Assembly (NCBI RefSeq): GCF_032854445.1
Contig: NC_088304.1
Coordinates: 18,699,850-18,763,849 of the forward strand
Reading direction: 5' to 3'
Length of the DNA stretch: 64,000 nucleotides
From: Liolophura sinensis
Taxonomy: Eukaryota > Mollusca > Polyplacophora > Chitonida > Chitonidae
Under the pieces are notes generated by a model. The model did not search any database, had not been told where the DNA came from, and saw only the letters and a program-made list of their open reading frames with translations. Shown here piece after piece: positions 35,414-47,586 of the stretch. Position 1 is the first letter of the stretch; each line of letters opens with the position of its first letter. The position numbers and the translations under genes were made by a program.

Positions 35414-38400
35414 TTAGCCCACAATGCCAGTGCCCCCCGAAGTGATGGCAGTGACCAAAGCCACAGACGACACGTGTCCGACGAATTGGTTAAACTCTAA
35501 CCGGACTGCGTTGGAATGTTGCTTTAGGATATTGCCAGGCACGTTGTAGACGTAAACATCCCAGAGCGTGTCTGCGTACTGCTTACCCGGCGCATAGAGC
35601 GTATAGCTGGAGGTCAGGGTGTGTCCGTTGACATGGACGTTTTTGGGTTTAGTGTGAGCTGTTCTGTGTACGGCGCTGACAGCTACCCGTAGCCGTGCGT
35701 AGTGGACATGCCCCAGGGACGGGATCGTGACGGTAGTGTCTACGTCGTGACCTTTTACGGGTATCACCATCTCGTTAGAATAGTACGTGTGTTCCTGTAA
35801 AGTGGGGATTGAGGCGAAGTTGTGCCCGGATTTAATGGTGACGTAACACGAAGCCTCGGCTGGGAGAGTAAACATGTTGTTTGTCAGGGTGATCGTCTGA
35901 TCGTTGACCAAGACGGGTGTTTGATGAGAATTAAAATAGAAACATGTAGATTTGGCCAAAGTTGCATGTGTCCATTGTTTGTCGAAGTTTATCTTCACGT
36001 GTGTCGCTGATTGTTGGTAATTGTGGAGAAGCACGTATACTGTTTGGGAATGCGGATCTGCTAAAGCCAGAGGAGAAACTTGTCTTTCTTTGCCATCGAA
36101 GACGCTATCAACTCTCAGAAACTGCTGATTGTAGTTGAAATGGTGCCAGAATTGGAAGGCTTTGGCCGTATGGGTGTAGGAGTGGTCCTGCCGAAAGAGG
36201 CTAGCTCCTGCAAAGTTTTGACTCTTACTCAACAGAAAGGCAATCGCCCTGTCCATGTCGCCACGGAAGTTTTGGTAAGTGAACATTTGGGCATTGTGGG
36301 CAAAGGCGAATGCCCATTCGTTAAAATTTGACTGCGTGTGGGTTTTGACATTGTCTCCGCCAAGCCCGAACTCGCTGACCATCAACGGTACTGATCGCCC
36401 TTTCTTGTGCCAGGCGTAGCTCTCAATAAGGTCAATGACAGCAACCAGACGAGCTTCGTTAATCCCGCTCCACTCATAAGAGTTTCCTTCTTTGTGGAAT
36501 CGGTTGTAAGCGTGGAAAGAAAAGAAGTCCATGTGATCCAATGACATGTCCATGAATTGTTGCAGTCTTTTCCAGAGGCTGAAATCGTGATAATCAGAGT
36601 TGGCTATGTACCCGGTATTTGTCGGCCCACCAACTTTCAACTTTGGGAATTTTTTCTTCAGTTTCCCGGCCACGATTCTGTGGTAATTTACCATAGTGTC
36701 CCAGTCAACGGATTGCCAAAGCGTGCCTGGTTCGTTGATCACCTCAAAGTATGGAGGAATGTGACCACCCGTATGTCGGCTTACAGCTTCCAGTAAGAGC
36801 AACACCATTTCTGCTCCTGCATCCAGGTTGTTGGGGAAATTTCCCCTATGAAGTGAAGTGTTCATCCAATGAGGCCAGTAACTACCTAAACAAAGAGAAA
36901 TGAATATTATAAAACTACTATACTAAAATTTTCCTGGAAAGCAGCCGTCAGCGAATACATACATGTAAGTATGGTCACACAAAACAGTGAGTATTAGAAT
37001 AATTATGCCTTATGACCCGTTCGTGATAACGAATAAATCTGTAGGTAATAACGAATTAGGAACCCTTAACCAGGAACCAATTAATCCGTTAATAGGCAAA
37101 AAAGCAATCCGTCATAACCGAGATAACGATATGAACGAACGGAAGGTTTGTCTTTAGAGGTTACATTAACAGTTAGGATAAAACCCCGAGGTGAATTGAC
37201 AAGAGGCCTAATATCACCAGTTTCCAGTGATTATTCGCCAACTACTACTATCACACTGTTGCCACTGCTCTGGTTTTACAATTAATGCTATAGTCTTTTA
37301 TTTTCCACAAATATGTAACTTTCAATGCTGTGATCCCTAGTTTTCTACAAATTTGTAACTTTCCATGCGGCCTTTTATTTTCTACAAATATGTTACTTTC
37401 CATGCTGTAGCCTTTTATTTTCTACAAATATATAATTATTGGTTTCATGTTGCGGCCTGTGATTGATGTTTTAAGTTGAACATTTTTAAGGAAGACGAGA
37501 GCAACCCGTGGAAAATCACTGCATCCCTCTAATAACATGCATGTATTCTCTTCCCCTTCCCTGTGAAGTAAAGGGATCAAACAAGTATATTTATTTATTT
37601 ATTTGATTGGTGTTTTACGCCATACTCAAGAATATTTCACTTATACGACGGCGGCCAGCATTATGGTGAGAGGAAACCGAGCAGAGCCCGGGAGCAGCCC
37701 ACGACCATCTGCAGGTTGCTGGCAGACCTTCCCACGTACGGCCGGAGAGGAACCCAGCGTCTGCTGGACTTGAACTAAGCGCGCTAACCAACTGAGCCAC
37801 GGAGGCCCCCTCAAACAAGTATAAGTGAGTAAAGTACATGTAATGGCGAGTGCCACCCAGGTAATGTTATACATCTGGCTCTTCAGATACAAACCTTTCA
37901 GCTCCATCACCATGTCCAAGTCAAAGCCATAACCTTTCAAATTGTTTAGAAATGTGCCGGCAGCAGCTTCTTCAAATTTTGGGTTGTTAAAGTACTTTGG
38001 GTCAGCATATCCTTTACGGTGGGGATCTTCTGGTGCCTGTAAGGAGACAAAATGACAAGAAATATGAAATGTTAAAATATATATTCCTTGCTTAGAATTA
38101 AGAAGCTATAATTTGCTGGAGTGTATACATCGTGATCTGAAAGGAAACAAGAAGATTAAGTAAGTTCATTAGGTCAACCGTAGTGATATAGAGGTGTAAG
38201 CTATTATAGTCAAAGTTTGGAGAGTTTTACTCAATACCAAAATACTTCATGTTTTAAATGTTGTTTTGCTTCGAGCAAATAAAAAAGGGGGCCTTCGTGG
38301 CTCAGTTTGTTTGCGCGCTAGGACAGCGTAATGACCAAGGAGCCTCTCACTAATGCGGCCGCTTTGAGTTCAAGTCCACCTCATGCTAGCTTCCTCTCCG

Positions 38401-39090
38401 GTCGAACGTGGGAAAAGGTCTGTCAGCAACCTGCCGATAATCGTGGATTTCCCACGGGCTGTGCCCGGTTTCCACCCACCATAACGCTGGCCGCCGTCGT
38501 ATAAGTGAAATGTTATTGAGTACGGCGTAAAACACCAATCAAATAATAAATAAATAAATAGAAAAAGATTTGGTGTGGTGCAGTTAACACCTATAAACTG
38601 TAATCCGAATCGTTTAACTACTTTTCCTAGCATATTGTGTTGTTTTTGAACTGAATAGAAAAATGGTCAAACGAAGTCATTGCATATTTGGGAAGTCTGT
38701 TAGTAACTTGCCAACGGTATATGGTTTTACTCCTAACTCCGTTTTTCCCATTCTTTAATCTCACATCTGTCGTACAGGTGAGATATTTTTGACTATGTTG
38801 TTAAACAACAATCAATCATTCAGTTTGTGGTATTCAGTTTCACCTACATTTCTGAACCTGTCACCATTCAAGTCACTGTTCAGCCATCTGCCGCTCTCTG
38901 TACCAATGGCCTTATTCTTACTGATGTAGGCGGACCCGTCCAGGCCGTTGTGGCCATTCCAGCGGTCCGCTTCAAAGTGAGTCCGACCTCCCTGAGCTAA
39001 ATATTCCGGGTGGATCGTCACCGTGTAGTCCCCGGCCCCAGGCCATGGCACCAAGGCGAGAAGAAGGCACTTAAAGACAGTCGTCAACAT
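35414..39090 (-). CDS. GH86-A, secreted GH86 beta-agarase/porphyranase-like enzyme, 3 exons
   Basis: GH86 enzymes are retaining endo-hydrolases of agar or porphyran from red algae. Exons: 39090-38848, 38036-37895, 36885-35414; 1857 nt, 618 residues; introns in phase 0 and phase 1. Residues 1-20 (MLTTVFKCLLLALVPWPGAG) form a signal peptide. The N-terminal strand region follows ([28 protein letters not shown]), then a TIM-barrel-like domain with acid/base Glu180 in [10 protein letters not shown] and nucleophile Glu300 in VSEFGLGG, the aromatic-rich DFFSFHAYN, and two C-terminal beta domains ending GHVSSVALV. Spacing of these blocks matches what I recall of bacterial GH86 porphyranase. It lies divergently from GH86-B across 2.6 kb. 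SINE copies interrupt both introns. The exact substrate (agarose or porphyran) cannot be read from sequence. Confidence 0.87.
37290..37445. repeat. Imperfect tandem repeat, about 45 bp x 3-4, in GH86-A intron 2
   Basis: Repeated CTTTTATTTTCTACAAATAT and GTAACTTTCCATGC blocks. Confidence 0.8.
37590..37811 (-). mobile_element. SINE family A, in GH86-A intron 2
   Basis: Good copy from TATTTATTTATTTGATTGGT to the head GGGGCCTCCGTGGCTCAGTT (minus strand), with a short loss near box B. Confidence 0.88.
38287..38561 (+). mobile_element. SINE family A, full length, in GH86-A intron 1
   Basis: Head GGGGGCCTTCGTGGCTCAGT through the (ATAA)n tail; antisense to the host gene. Confidence 0.9.
38690..38815 (+). 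mobile_element. SINE family C, 3' part
   Basis: Shares CTGTTAGTAACTTGCCAACG and the end TTGTTAAACAACAATCAAT with copies at 55667, 57970 and 62480. Confidence 0.55.
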
Positions 39091-40727
39091 GATGCAGCAG
39101 CAATGTCCCTCACTTACATGCTACTCTCTACACTGAAATCTGTTCTGAGCAAGAAACTATTATTATTTGTCCTTTACAGCCAACAGTTACGTGTTACTCC
39201 CTTTCGTTGACCACCTGTTTGCTTCTCATAGAAGGGTAAGCCTAAAAGATATGGTCTCCACTGTCCTAGCTTGAGAATTTAAGAACTTTGGCATAGAATG
39301 ACTTTGGGTCGAGATGTACCATTGAAACACCAGGAATTATATCCCTTGGACAAATTCAGCAGGTGGACAGTATACTTTAAACACATGTTGCTGAATATAT
39401 CTCATAAAAGAAGAATTAGAAACTAAAACGCTTGTAAACTCCCATCGACTGAATACACAATGGGTTTCAAATGAGTAGTACTTTCAACGGCCATAAATGA
39501 CACGAGAAGAATGAAATGAAAAATTAAAAATGATTAAGCAAAATAAGACTTACTAATCAATTCAATAAATTTAATGTGCCATATTAAACGAAATAAACCA
39601 TACTAATCAATTCAATAAACTTAATGTATCACAATGGAAAAAATCTAAGTGAATCTGGAGATTATCAGACAGTGTTTGCACCCACGCTTTGCTCTTGATA
39701 TATTGTTATTGCCACCGCCGAAGAAGTTATGCTTTATCTGTCAGCAACGTTACGGAAAAGGTTATGGACATATTTGGATGATTTAATTAAGAGAGATTTA
39801 TTCTGTTCAGCGCGCACACATGGCAGAGTTCCATGCTAGTCTCTTTTTCCGCCAAACAGAGGGCTGAGGTCCTACTCCCTTTACCCAGGAGACCTCATGG
39901 GCAATAGAGAGCAGAAACATATTTCTCCAGTTGATTTAACATTCACTTCCAAAGACTTAAGAGTGTGATGTGCCGATTTAGTAGTTTTTGTTATAATCGA
40001 CATCCGATGTCTTCATTCAACTACTTAAATATATTTGTTTTGATTATTAAGTTTGATGACACCATAATTCTGAGAGAATGATTATGGATTAACGTCATGT
40101 GGTTGAGAACCTTAATTCTGAATGCTTTCATTAACAACTGCGAAACTGAAAGGTCACCGCATTGTGTTTTTCCTCGGACTTTCTTGAAAAAAGTAAAATA
40201 GGTAAAGTTGTAACTTTCGTTCAAGACCATTTGCCTTCCAACAATATGCTGTGCATATCTGTGTGTCACATGGAGTAAAGTTCGTCAGATGTCCCTGGTT
40301 TACGCCGGGTCCCCCGGTTTCCTGCAGTCCTATAAGTAATCTCCATCGCATCAAATGAAAGAATCTTGAGTACGGTGTTAAGCTACAATCCAATAAATTC
40401 CAAGGGGCGAGCCGTGGCCCAGGGGTTAATAGTGCTTGTCACAAGGACACAAGGTACAGATGGGTCCAAAACATCCGAAGTCCCACCTCATCCGATTGAC
40501 CTATTTGCAACAACTCTGCTTATGATTGGTCAATTGCGTGTTCTTGATTGACAGTTCGGAAAGGCCTATTGGTTTAGCGTCAATCTCGGAAAGGAAATTT
40601 GTGCGTTATCACTGTTTGTGAGACCTTGTATGACCGTTTATCATGTCTAATGTTCGTTCAAGATCACGTCTTCCACTGATGCGGTGTGCGCATTTGTGTG
40701 TCAAATGTGTGAAAGTTCGCCAGTAAG
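39091..40727. other. Intergenic region between divergent GH86-A and GH86-B
   Basis: No gene recognised. Near 39535-39635 there is a short repeated block (ACTAATCAATTCAATAAA twice). At about 40270-40395 lies a SINE-like relic ending GAGTACGGTGTTAAGCTACA. This interval should hold the promoters of both genes. Confidence 0.5.
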
Positions 40728-41036
40728 GTCTTCGGTGGCGTCCGCCTTGAAGTCGGGTGTTCTGGGATCACACCAGGGTGGGGTCATATCAAAGACTTTA
40801 ATAATGGTACTCCGTTAATTCTACCTGGCTTAGCGCGCAGCACTGAGAGGAAAGAGGATTGGTTGGCACGATGTCAGTATAATGTGACTAAGTAGGGTGT
40901 CTTTTCTGGTGTCTTAACTCAGCATAACACAGTTCGGGAGCACTTCAGCGGCATGGGCTCGCCCTGTCGCAAGGAGACACAGTATATGTATACACACCAT
41001 ATGACTCCTCGTCGAATACACACATATATAGTCACA
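40728..41036 (+). mobile_element. SINE family D, diverged copy
   Basis: Shares CGATGTCAGTATAATGTGAC, the cytosine-poor middle and the end GTCGAATACACACA with the copy at 52800-53164. The head contains GTCCGCCTTGAAGTC followed by GGGATCACACCAGG. Confidence 0.6.
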
Positions 41037-41054
41037 AAAGATCGATGGTTTATG

Positions 41055-41201
41055 TGTGGGAAGGTCTGCCAACAACCTACGGATGGTCGTGGGTTTCCCC
41101 CAAGCTCTGCCCGGTTTCGTCCCACCATAATGCTGGCTACCGTCATATAAGTGAAATATTCTTAAGTACGGTGTAAAACGCCAGTCAAATAAATAAATAG
41201 T
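41055..41201 (+). mobile_element. SINE family A, tail half
   Basis: GGGAAGGTCTGCCAACAACC through AACGCCAGTCAAATAAATAA. Inserted next to the family D copy. Confidence 0.85.
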
Positions 41202-41211
41202 CGATGGTTTA

Positions 41212-41305
41212 TGCCGCGTTTTCCCCTTTCCATTACCCATTAAACTTGCCGCGCTCGTTAAATTCTTTATCTGGTATGGCGTTAAACAACACTGAAATAA
41301 ATCTA
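41212..41305 (+). mobile_element. SINE family C-like 3' fragment
   Basis: Contains GTTTATGCCGCGTTTTCCCC and GGCGTTAAACAACACTGAAA, similar in layout to the 55667-55805 copy. Confidence 0.45.
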
Positions 41306-41329
41306 GTATTCAGTATCTATTAATTTACA

Positions 41330-41482
41330 GTATCATAATCTATCTTTACAGTATCATAATCTACCTTTACTGTACCATAATATATATCTTCACAGCATCA
41401 TAATCTATCTTTACTGTACCATAATCTATATCTTCACAGTATCATAATCTATCTTTACTGTACCATAATCTATATCTTCACA
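41330..41482. repeat. Imperfect tandem repeat with CATAATCTAT core
   Basis: Repeats of TCTTTACTGTACCATAATCT and ATATCTTCACAGTATCATAA, about 150 bp upstream of GH86-B. Confidence 0.85.
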
Positions 41483-41608
41483 TAACGTGCCATAGACTGG
41501 TCAGATTTACCTTTCGGTGCGTCTTGATTGTAACAAACAGGTACGCTTCTGAAGGTCGCGAAACTTAACATCTGTAGGCCACTAATCTGTACCAAGGTAG
41601 GTCTGTAT

Positions 41609-41616
41609 TATATAAG
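41609..41616 (+). promoter_or_regulatory. TATA box of GH86-B
   Basis: TATATAAG lies about 42 nt before the GH86-B start codon. It implies a transcription start around 41640 and a 5' UTR of roughly 15-20 nt. Confidence 0.5.
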
Positions 41617-41657
41617 GTGTGTCGTCACCAACCTTCTGGTCAATCGTTACCATCGCT

Positions 41658-43615
41658 ATGTCTGCGATTCTGGTACTCTGTGTTGTGGCGCTCTGCCCTC
41701 AGTTTACAGTTGGGGAATACACCATTACAATCCACCCAGAATACTTAGCCCAGGGTGGACGAACACGATTCGAGGCCGATCGCTGGGACGGGCACATGGG
41801 CCTGGACACGGCTGGAGAAATCCCCATGAACATAGCAATAGGCACTGAGAGTGGTCGTTGGAATCATCGGGACTTCGCGAATGACGTCTTTGAGAAGGTG
41901 AGATACGCGACGAAAGCTCGGTGTGCCGGTGAAAACCTGGCTACGAGAAGACAAGGATTGGTCGGGTTGAGTTGATTTCCTGTTTCTTGTCACGCGGCCT
42001 TTAAAGTTCACAGGTACTTTTGTGTTTTGGGCGGAGAACGGGGTTCTCAGGACAAGTGGTTAGTGTGCTATCGCAGCACAATGACTCAGGAGCCTGTCAA
42101 AAATGCGTTCGCTATGAGTTCAAGTCCAGCTGTAAGTGGCCTCCGGTGAATAAGTGAAATATTCTTGTGTAAAGTGTAAAACACCAAGCAGACCATAAAA
42201 AAATAAATTATCGCATATCTTTTTCACACAAATAAGTTTCACACAAATAATTTTCACATAAACAAATGTGTACCTACAAAAACAATCAACAACACGGAAA
42301 GATAGGAACGATTGTACATACTATTTGCGTTATTATTCTGTCTGCCCTTGTGTTTGTCACATTAAAGTATAGTTTGGTGAAAGTCGATTCTACAAAGCTT
42401 ATACTCTTAAGCATTTATTTTAGGCGTGGGATTCCGTGTCTCAGTTGGTTGGCGCGCTAGCGCAGCTTAATGACCCTGGAGCCTCTTACCAATGCGGTCG
42501 CTGTGAGTTCAAGTCCAGCCGTACGTGGGAAGGTCTGGCACCAACCTGCGGGTGGTCATGGGTTTCTCCCTGCTTTGCCGGTGTTTCCTCCCACCATAAC
42601 GCTGGCCGCCGTCATATAAGTGAAATATTCTTGAGTTCGGCGTAAAACACCGATCAAATAAATAAATAAATAAATTTATTTTAGGGGTAAGGACAAAAGT
42701 AAAGGCCTGACAAGGTTAATTCTGGTATTAAGTCTTGAAACAGTTTTGAACAACTGGGCCCGGGAATCCAAAAGTAAGCTTTTAAATCAAATTTACATTT
42801 TGAATATAGAGTCGGTTCATGGTTTCAGAACAGGTTCGAACCCAATTCAGTCGACTGATCCAGCGACCTCAAAATCCTTTCTATAGTACAATTGACAAAA
42901 TCTGAAAAATGCTTCTGTTCTTAGAAGCGTTTGTTCCCGAAATAGTGTATAAGCTATTAGTTGGACATATAACTTTGATGAGGGCCGTTTCCCTTGAGCT
43001 AAGAACGTTAAGTGACAACAACAAAACCAATAACTGTTTCTGCTATGAACTAGTTTTCATTACGAATAAAACAAAGCTTTAAAAGAATTAGAGAAACAAG
43101 ATTTGTCTACAGCAACGAGTGCAAGGATTTTTGTAATAGATTAATCGCCGTATGATTGTCCTTATGTCACCCAGGCAACCGAAGACCCACATAAGAAAGG
43201 GTTCCCCGATCCTCACTATTTCGACAATAAGCGATTCGGGGAGCTCGTGGCGAGTAAATACGTGGACAATCTCAATGGGTACGGCCACGATCTGGGCATG
43301 GTTATGGAATTCAAAGGTAAGTTAGAAGACACAACGCATAAAGACCATGTTCTTATGTATGAAAAATAACGAAAATATTTGTGGTTACATGTATCGAATA
43401 ACGTGGAACATAACGCAATGTTTAAAGTGCTAGAATAGAGTTAATCTCATGAAATATTGTTTATTTAATTATATATTTATTTTTTTTGAAGTTTTACGCC
43501 GTACTTCAGAATATTTCACTTTTTCGACGACGGTTATTAGAGTTTTTTTCTTCATTGTTTTTTTCAGTTATTTTATTTATCAGCTGCATATTTGATAAGT
43601 TATATTTTGAAGTAT

Positions 43616-43682
<67 letters not shown>

Positions 43683-45438
43683 TTTTTTTATTTATTTATT
43701 TGATATTCAATTCGATTGTTGTTTTACTTAATTAGGTGAGGTAAAATATGAACTCAATAACTACATATAGCTGCAGAGCTTTCCATGCGAATGCATTAGA
43801 ATAAAATGTCACAGTGAAATTTTAGAAAGTTTCTTTGTATTTGACAGCGGACTTTTTTTTTTCTTCTTCTTTCAGAAACGCATCCAAGATATTTACATTA
43901 GTATCGCCTCAGTTATTTGTCCTTGGATAATATTTATGCAGCGTTAATATGATTTATGTGTTGCAGCCAAAAACTGGCCTCACTGGATGAATACGTCCCT
44001 TCATAAAGGCACATTTCCCAATGATTTACAGGCAGCCACCGACATGGTCTTGTATCTGGTGAAGGCAGTGAGTCGGTTTGCAGGTGGACGGGCACCACGT
44101 TATTTAGAACCAGTTAACGAGCCTGATACCTTGTGGAGTACTGTCGACTGGCAAACCATCATCGATTATAACAGAATCGTCGCTGATAAACTCAGACCAG
44201 TCTTCCCGCATATGAAGTTTATCGGTCCCGCAACCACTGGAATCTCCGAATACGCAGACGTCAAAGACTTCAAATTTTGGAAAAAGATGAAAGATTTTTT
44301 GGACATGGCGTTCATCAAATTGGACATGTGTTCCTTCCACGCGTTCTCTCGCGTGAACGTGAAAAGAGACTCGTCGCATGACTGGAGCGGTAGCAATGAA
44401 GCACGATTTTATGCCGTTGTGGATTTGATTGAAAATTATGCCTGGAAGAAAACAGGGCGTTCCATACCAATCCTGGTTTCCGCGTACGGACTAGCTGGGG
44501 ACAACGTTAAAGTCAACAAAACCACTGACTTTGCTGAGTGGGCTTTTGGCTTTACCCACAATGCCCATATGTTCAACTTTCTCAATTTCCGGGCAGAGTT
44601 AGACAGGGCTATTGCTTTTCTGTTATCGAAAGCTAAACAATTTGCAGGCGCTAGCATTCTTCGTGATAGACATACATACTCACACGTTGCCAAAGTGTAT
44701 CAATTCTGGCACCATTTCAATGACAGTCAAGAGTTTCTTCGAGTGGACAGCGACTTCAATGGAGGCGAAAGACACGTTTCTCCGTTAGCGGTGGTCAACC
44801 CACATACGAAAGAGATAGACGTCATTCTCCACAACTACCAACAAACAACAGAGCAGGTCAACATTAAATTTCATAAGCACTGGACACATTCTTCCTCGGC
44901 CAAATCCACTTGCTTTTTCAGGAATTCCCAGAATATTCCTGTTCTGACTGAAGTAAAGCATATTTCTCTCGTAGACAAAGCCTTTGTCCTTCCAGCAGAG
45001 GGTTCCTGTTACCTCACCATTAAGTCAAATTTCAATTTCGGATCAGCACCAATCGTTCATGAAAGCAAATACTACGCCACAGAAATGGTGATTCCAATTA
45101 GTGATCATTCCGTGGACGCCAAGGTGACGATACCATCCTTGAACGTCCGCTACGCCAATTTACGGATATCAGTTAGCGTCAGCGACAAAACCGCTCAGAC
45201 AAAACCCAAGAAAGTTCTCCTCAACGGACATGCTCTAACATCGAGCTACACACTGTTTGGTCCGGGAAATCAATATTCCGAAACAACGTGGGATGTTCAT
45301 GTCTTTCGCATCCCCACCAACGTTCTGAGACAGCACATCAACGCGGTCCACTTACAGTTCGCCCAGAATGGAGGGTACGTGTCGTCCGTAGTGCTCATAA
45401 CTGGGGCTGTTTCTGGTGATCCAGCCATCATCGGTTAA
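41658..45438 (+). CDS. GH86-B, secreted GH86 homologue with the nucleophile Glu replaced by Ala
   Basis: Exons: 41658-41897, 43175-43316, 43967-45438; 1854 nt, 617 residues; splice phases as in A. Start ATG chosen because it gives a signal peptide (MSAILVLCVVALCPQFTVG) directly before EYTITIHPEYLAQGGRTRFE. The acid/base Glu179 is kept (EPVNEPDTLW). At the nucleophile position it reads VSAYGLAG (GCG, 44482-44484) where A, C and E have VSEFG or VSEYG, and DFFSFHAYN has become DMCSFHAFS. The frame is otherwise unbroken and full length, so selection has probably kept the protein. A pseudoenzyme that binds galactan or has another role is likelier than a dead gene. Retention of activity by another residue cannot be excluded. 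It is convergent with GH86-C. Confidence 0.87.
42041..42198 (+). mobile_element. SINE family A, diverged, in GH86-B intron 1
   Basis: Head GGTTAGTGTGCTATCGCAGC, box-B-like GAGTTCAAGTCCAGC, and the tail GTGTAAAACACCAAGCA; the central block is lost. Confidence 0.75.
42425..42677 (+). mobile_element. SINE family A, near full length, in GH86-B intron 1
   Basis: Head GTGTCTCAGTTGGTTGGCGC to the tail AAACACCGATCAAATAAATA. Confidence 0.88.
43462..43535 (-). mobile_element. SINE family A, tail fragment, in GH86-B intron 2
   Basis: GTTTTACGCCGTACTTCAGA and ATTTCACTTTTTCGACGACG only. Confidence 0.7.
43617..43705. repeat. (TTTA)n microsatellite
   Basis: About 22 tetranucleotide units, probably an expanded SINE tail, inside GH86-B intron 2. 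The Phe-Ile-Tyr-Leu frame read from it is not a gene. Confidence 0.95.
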
Positions 45439-46224
45439 CCGTATGATGAATTCACAAAGGAGTGAGCATAGTCAAATTAGATTTTTCCTCTTTTCCACAG
45501 ACTTGTAACACTGGGAGAGTAATGGACATGAGCTGCCGCACCGCCATTCTCGTTTAATACACAATTCTCTCACATTTATCTTATGATTATAATATCCTGA
45601 TATGTTTAATGTTTAATGTGGTTTTCAAATTTAATTGTAATTTAAATTAGTTGTATTTGTCTTTTTTTTCTTTTTTTTCTATGTTGGCTTTAAAGGCATC
45701 TGTCTACTTTCTTTTTAGGGTTTAGTTGTTTTCAATCAGTAGTCGAAAGCCATAATTGTTGCGTGGTTCTAACATGTTTATGCAGTTATTTGTCCAGAGT
45801 GATAGCGAGAAAAAAATGTAGGAGGTGTTTGTGATTACCTGTTCCCGATTCAAGCCAATCGGTTCATTCACTCCATTCTAGTGATGATTAGATCAAATAT
45901 ACTGTAAACACTATACACTGAAGACCAGTCTGCTAATCAACAAAGTAGGCAACGGATCGTGACCGAGCAGCTAGGAATCATGTATTTCAGATGATAACAG
46001 GTTTTGGTTCAGTTTCTGTCTCGGACAAAAGAATCCTCCAGGTAAGATAATTATCATTCAGCCACGGTTGAATAATAAAATATCACTAACTACCACACTC
46101 TGTTAATCTTCTACTGATTTATACGATTTATATTATATCAGTCAGAGGACTTCCTATACTAGAAAAATATTAATATCAACAAGAATTTAAATTTAACTGC
46201 AGAAAAAAAGCTTTATATTGTGCA
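45439..46224. other. 3' flank of GH86-B; no gene recognised
   Basis: AT-rich with pyrimidine runs. An AATAAA at about 46075 could serve as a distant polyadenylation signal. Confidence 0.4.
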
Positions 46225-46640
46225 GAAAAGGATTACCCCGTGAAAAAAACCTTTACATCACGGAGAACACCTTATTACTGCGGAGAAAAACCTTTCTACA
46301 GCGGAGAAAACCTTTCTACAGCGAAGAAAACCTTTCTACAGCGGAGCAAATCTTTCTGCAGAGGAGAAAAACCATTGCACCGCGGAGAAAACCTTTACAT
46401 CGCGGAGAAAACCTTTACATCGAGGAGAAAACCTTTGTATTGGAGAGAAAACTTCTTACCGCGGAGGAAAGTTTTGCACTGCTGAGAAAGGATCGCACTT
46501 CCAATAAAATCTTTCTACCGATGAGAACACCTTTACACCGCGGAGGAAACATTTACACCTTGGAGAAAACCTTTCAACCTTGGAGAAAACCTTTGTACCT
46601 TGGAGAAAACCTTTGCACCTTGGAGAAAACCTTTTTCTAT
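46225..46640. repeat. Minisatellite, 20-bp unit, about 21 copies
   Basis: Unit GCGGAGAAAACCTTTACATC and variants, on the plus strand. An inverted-orientation set of the same unit lies at 46930-47075. Confidence 0.93.
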
Positions 46641-46929
46641 TTGATCACAACTTCTGTTTGTCTAGAAAAAGATTTTCACCACAAACATTTTTCATTGTTT
46701 TTCAAAGTTTGACTGCTATTATCCATTTTGTCTACTTTGTTTGCTTTTATCCATTTTTTCCGTGACTGCGTTAGTTCGTTGTATGTGCTATTAATCCTTT
46801 GTTCTTAATGACAATGTTTAAGAATAAAACTTACCAATCGTTTTAAATTAGTGGAAAAGCTGAACTGAACTAACGCAGACGTAAGAGCAAAAGATACAAA
46901 AATGATAAACACAGCCAAAACTTGGAAAC

Positions 46930-47075
46930 ATTTCCTCCGTGCTGAAAAGGTTTTCTCCAAAATGTAAACGTTTTCTCTGCGGGAGAAAGGTTTTCCCCCG
47001 GTGTAAAACTTGTTCCGCGGTATAAACCTTTTCTGCGCGGTGAAAAGATTTTCTCTGCGGTGTAAAGGTGTATGT
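46930..47075. repeat. Inverted copies of the 46225-46640 minisatellite
   Basis: Units such as AAGGTTTTCTCCAAAATGTA and GCGGGAGAAAGGTTTTCCCC, the reverse complement of the upstream array, about 7 worn copies. Confidence 0.85.
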
Positions 47076-47317
47076 TTGTTGTATTCCTAAGTGGAGCTGA
47101 CGGCAGCCAGATCACTGTGTGAAAAAATTTACCACTTTGATGGAATGATCCCCAACAAATTTCATGAAAGGACACCTAAATAGTAGACAATGAAAAAAAA
47201 TCACTCTACTGACGTTTTCCTCTAAGCATACTTTCTGTGCAGGTAAACGGCTTCCTTGCAATATTGTGACATCCGTGAGAATGCCTTCAGTGACAAAACT
47301 TTGATCTTTACTGATCA

Positions 47318-47463
47318 AAGGTCTTCCAGCAACATGCAGATGGCCGTGGGTTTCCCCTAGGCTCTGCCCGGTGTCCTACCACCATAATGCTGGCCGCTGT
47401 CGAATAAGTGAAATATTCTTGGGAACGGCGTAAAACACCAATCAAATAAATAAATAAATAAAT
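47318..47463 (+). mobile_element. SINE family A, tail half
   Basis: GGTCTTCCAGCAACATGCAG to ACCAATCAAATAAATAAATA; tRNA-like head absent. Confidence 0.85.
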
Positions 47464-47586
47464 CTTTAATGCAACTTAAATATATAGTTCAACGCTTTAG
47501 GGATTTCTCCAGTCCGTGAGCTGGTGAGCAACTTTTGATGGTGGTCTCTAAAATGAGATTTCAAAAGATACACTATCACGGTTTAA

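Noticed and set aside
43486-43731. Hydrophobic FIYLFIYLF membrane protein
   Set aside because: A (TTTA)n tail of a SINE within a GH86-B intron.
35414-45438. GH39 or GH50 assignment for the hydrolases
   Set aside because: NEP and SE(Y/F)G motifs alone occur across clan GH-A, but the order and spacing of N-terminal IGTESGRW-like, LKxGGxT, SxNEAR, HNxxM and C-terminal GxVSSV blocks fit GH86 as recalled. A profile search would settle it.
46218-46712. Zinc-finger-like protein with GEKPF-type linkers
   Set aside because: The resemblance comes from translating a 20-bp repeat; no Cys2His2 spacing is present.
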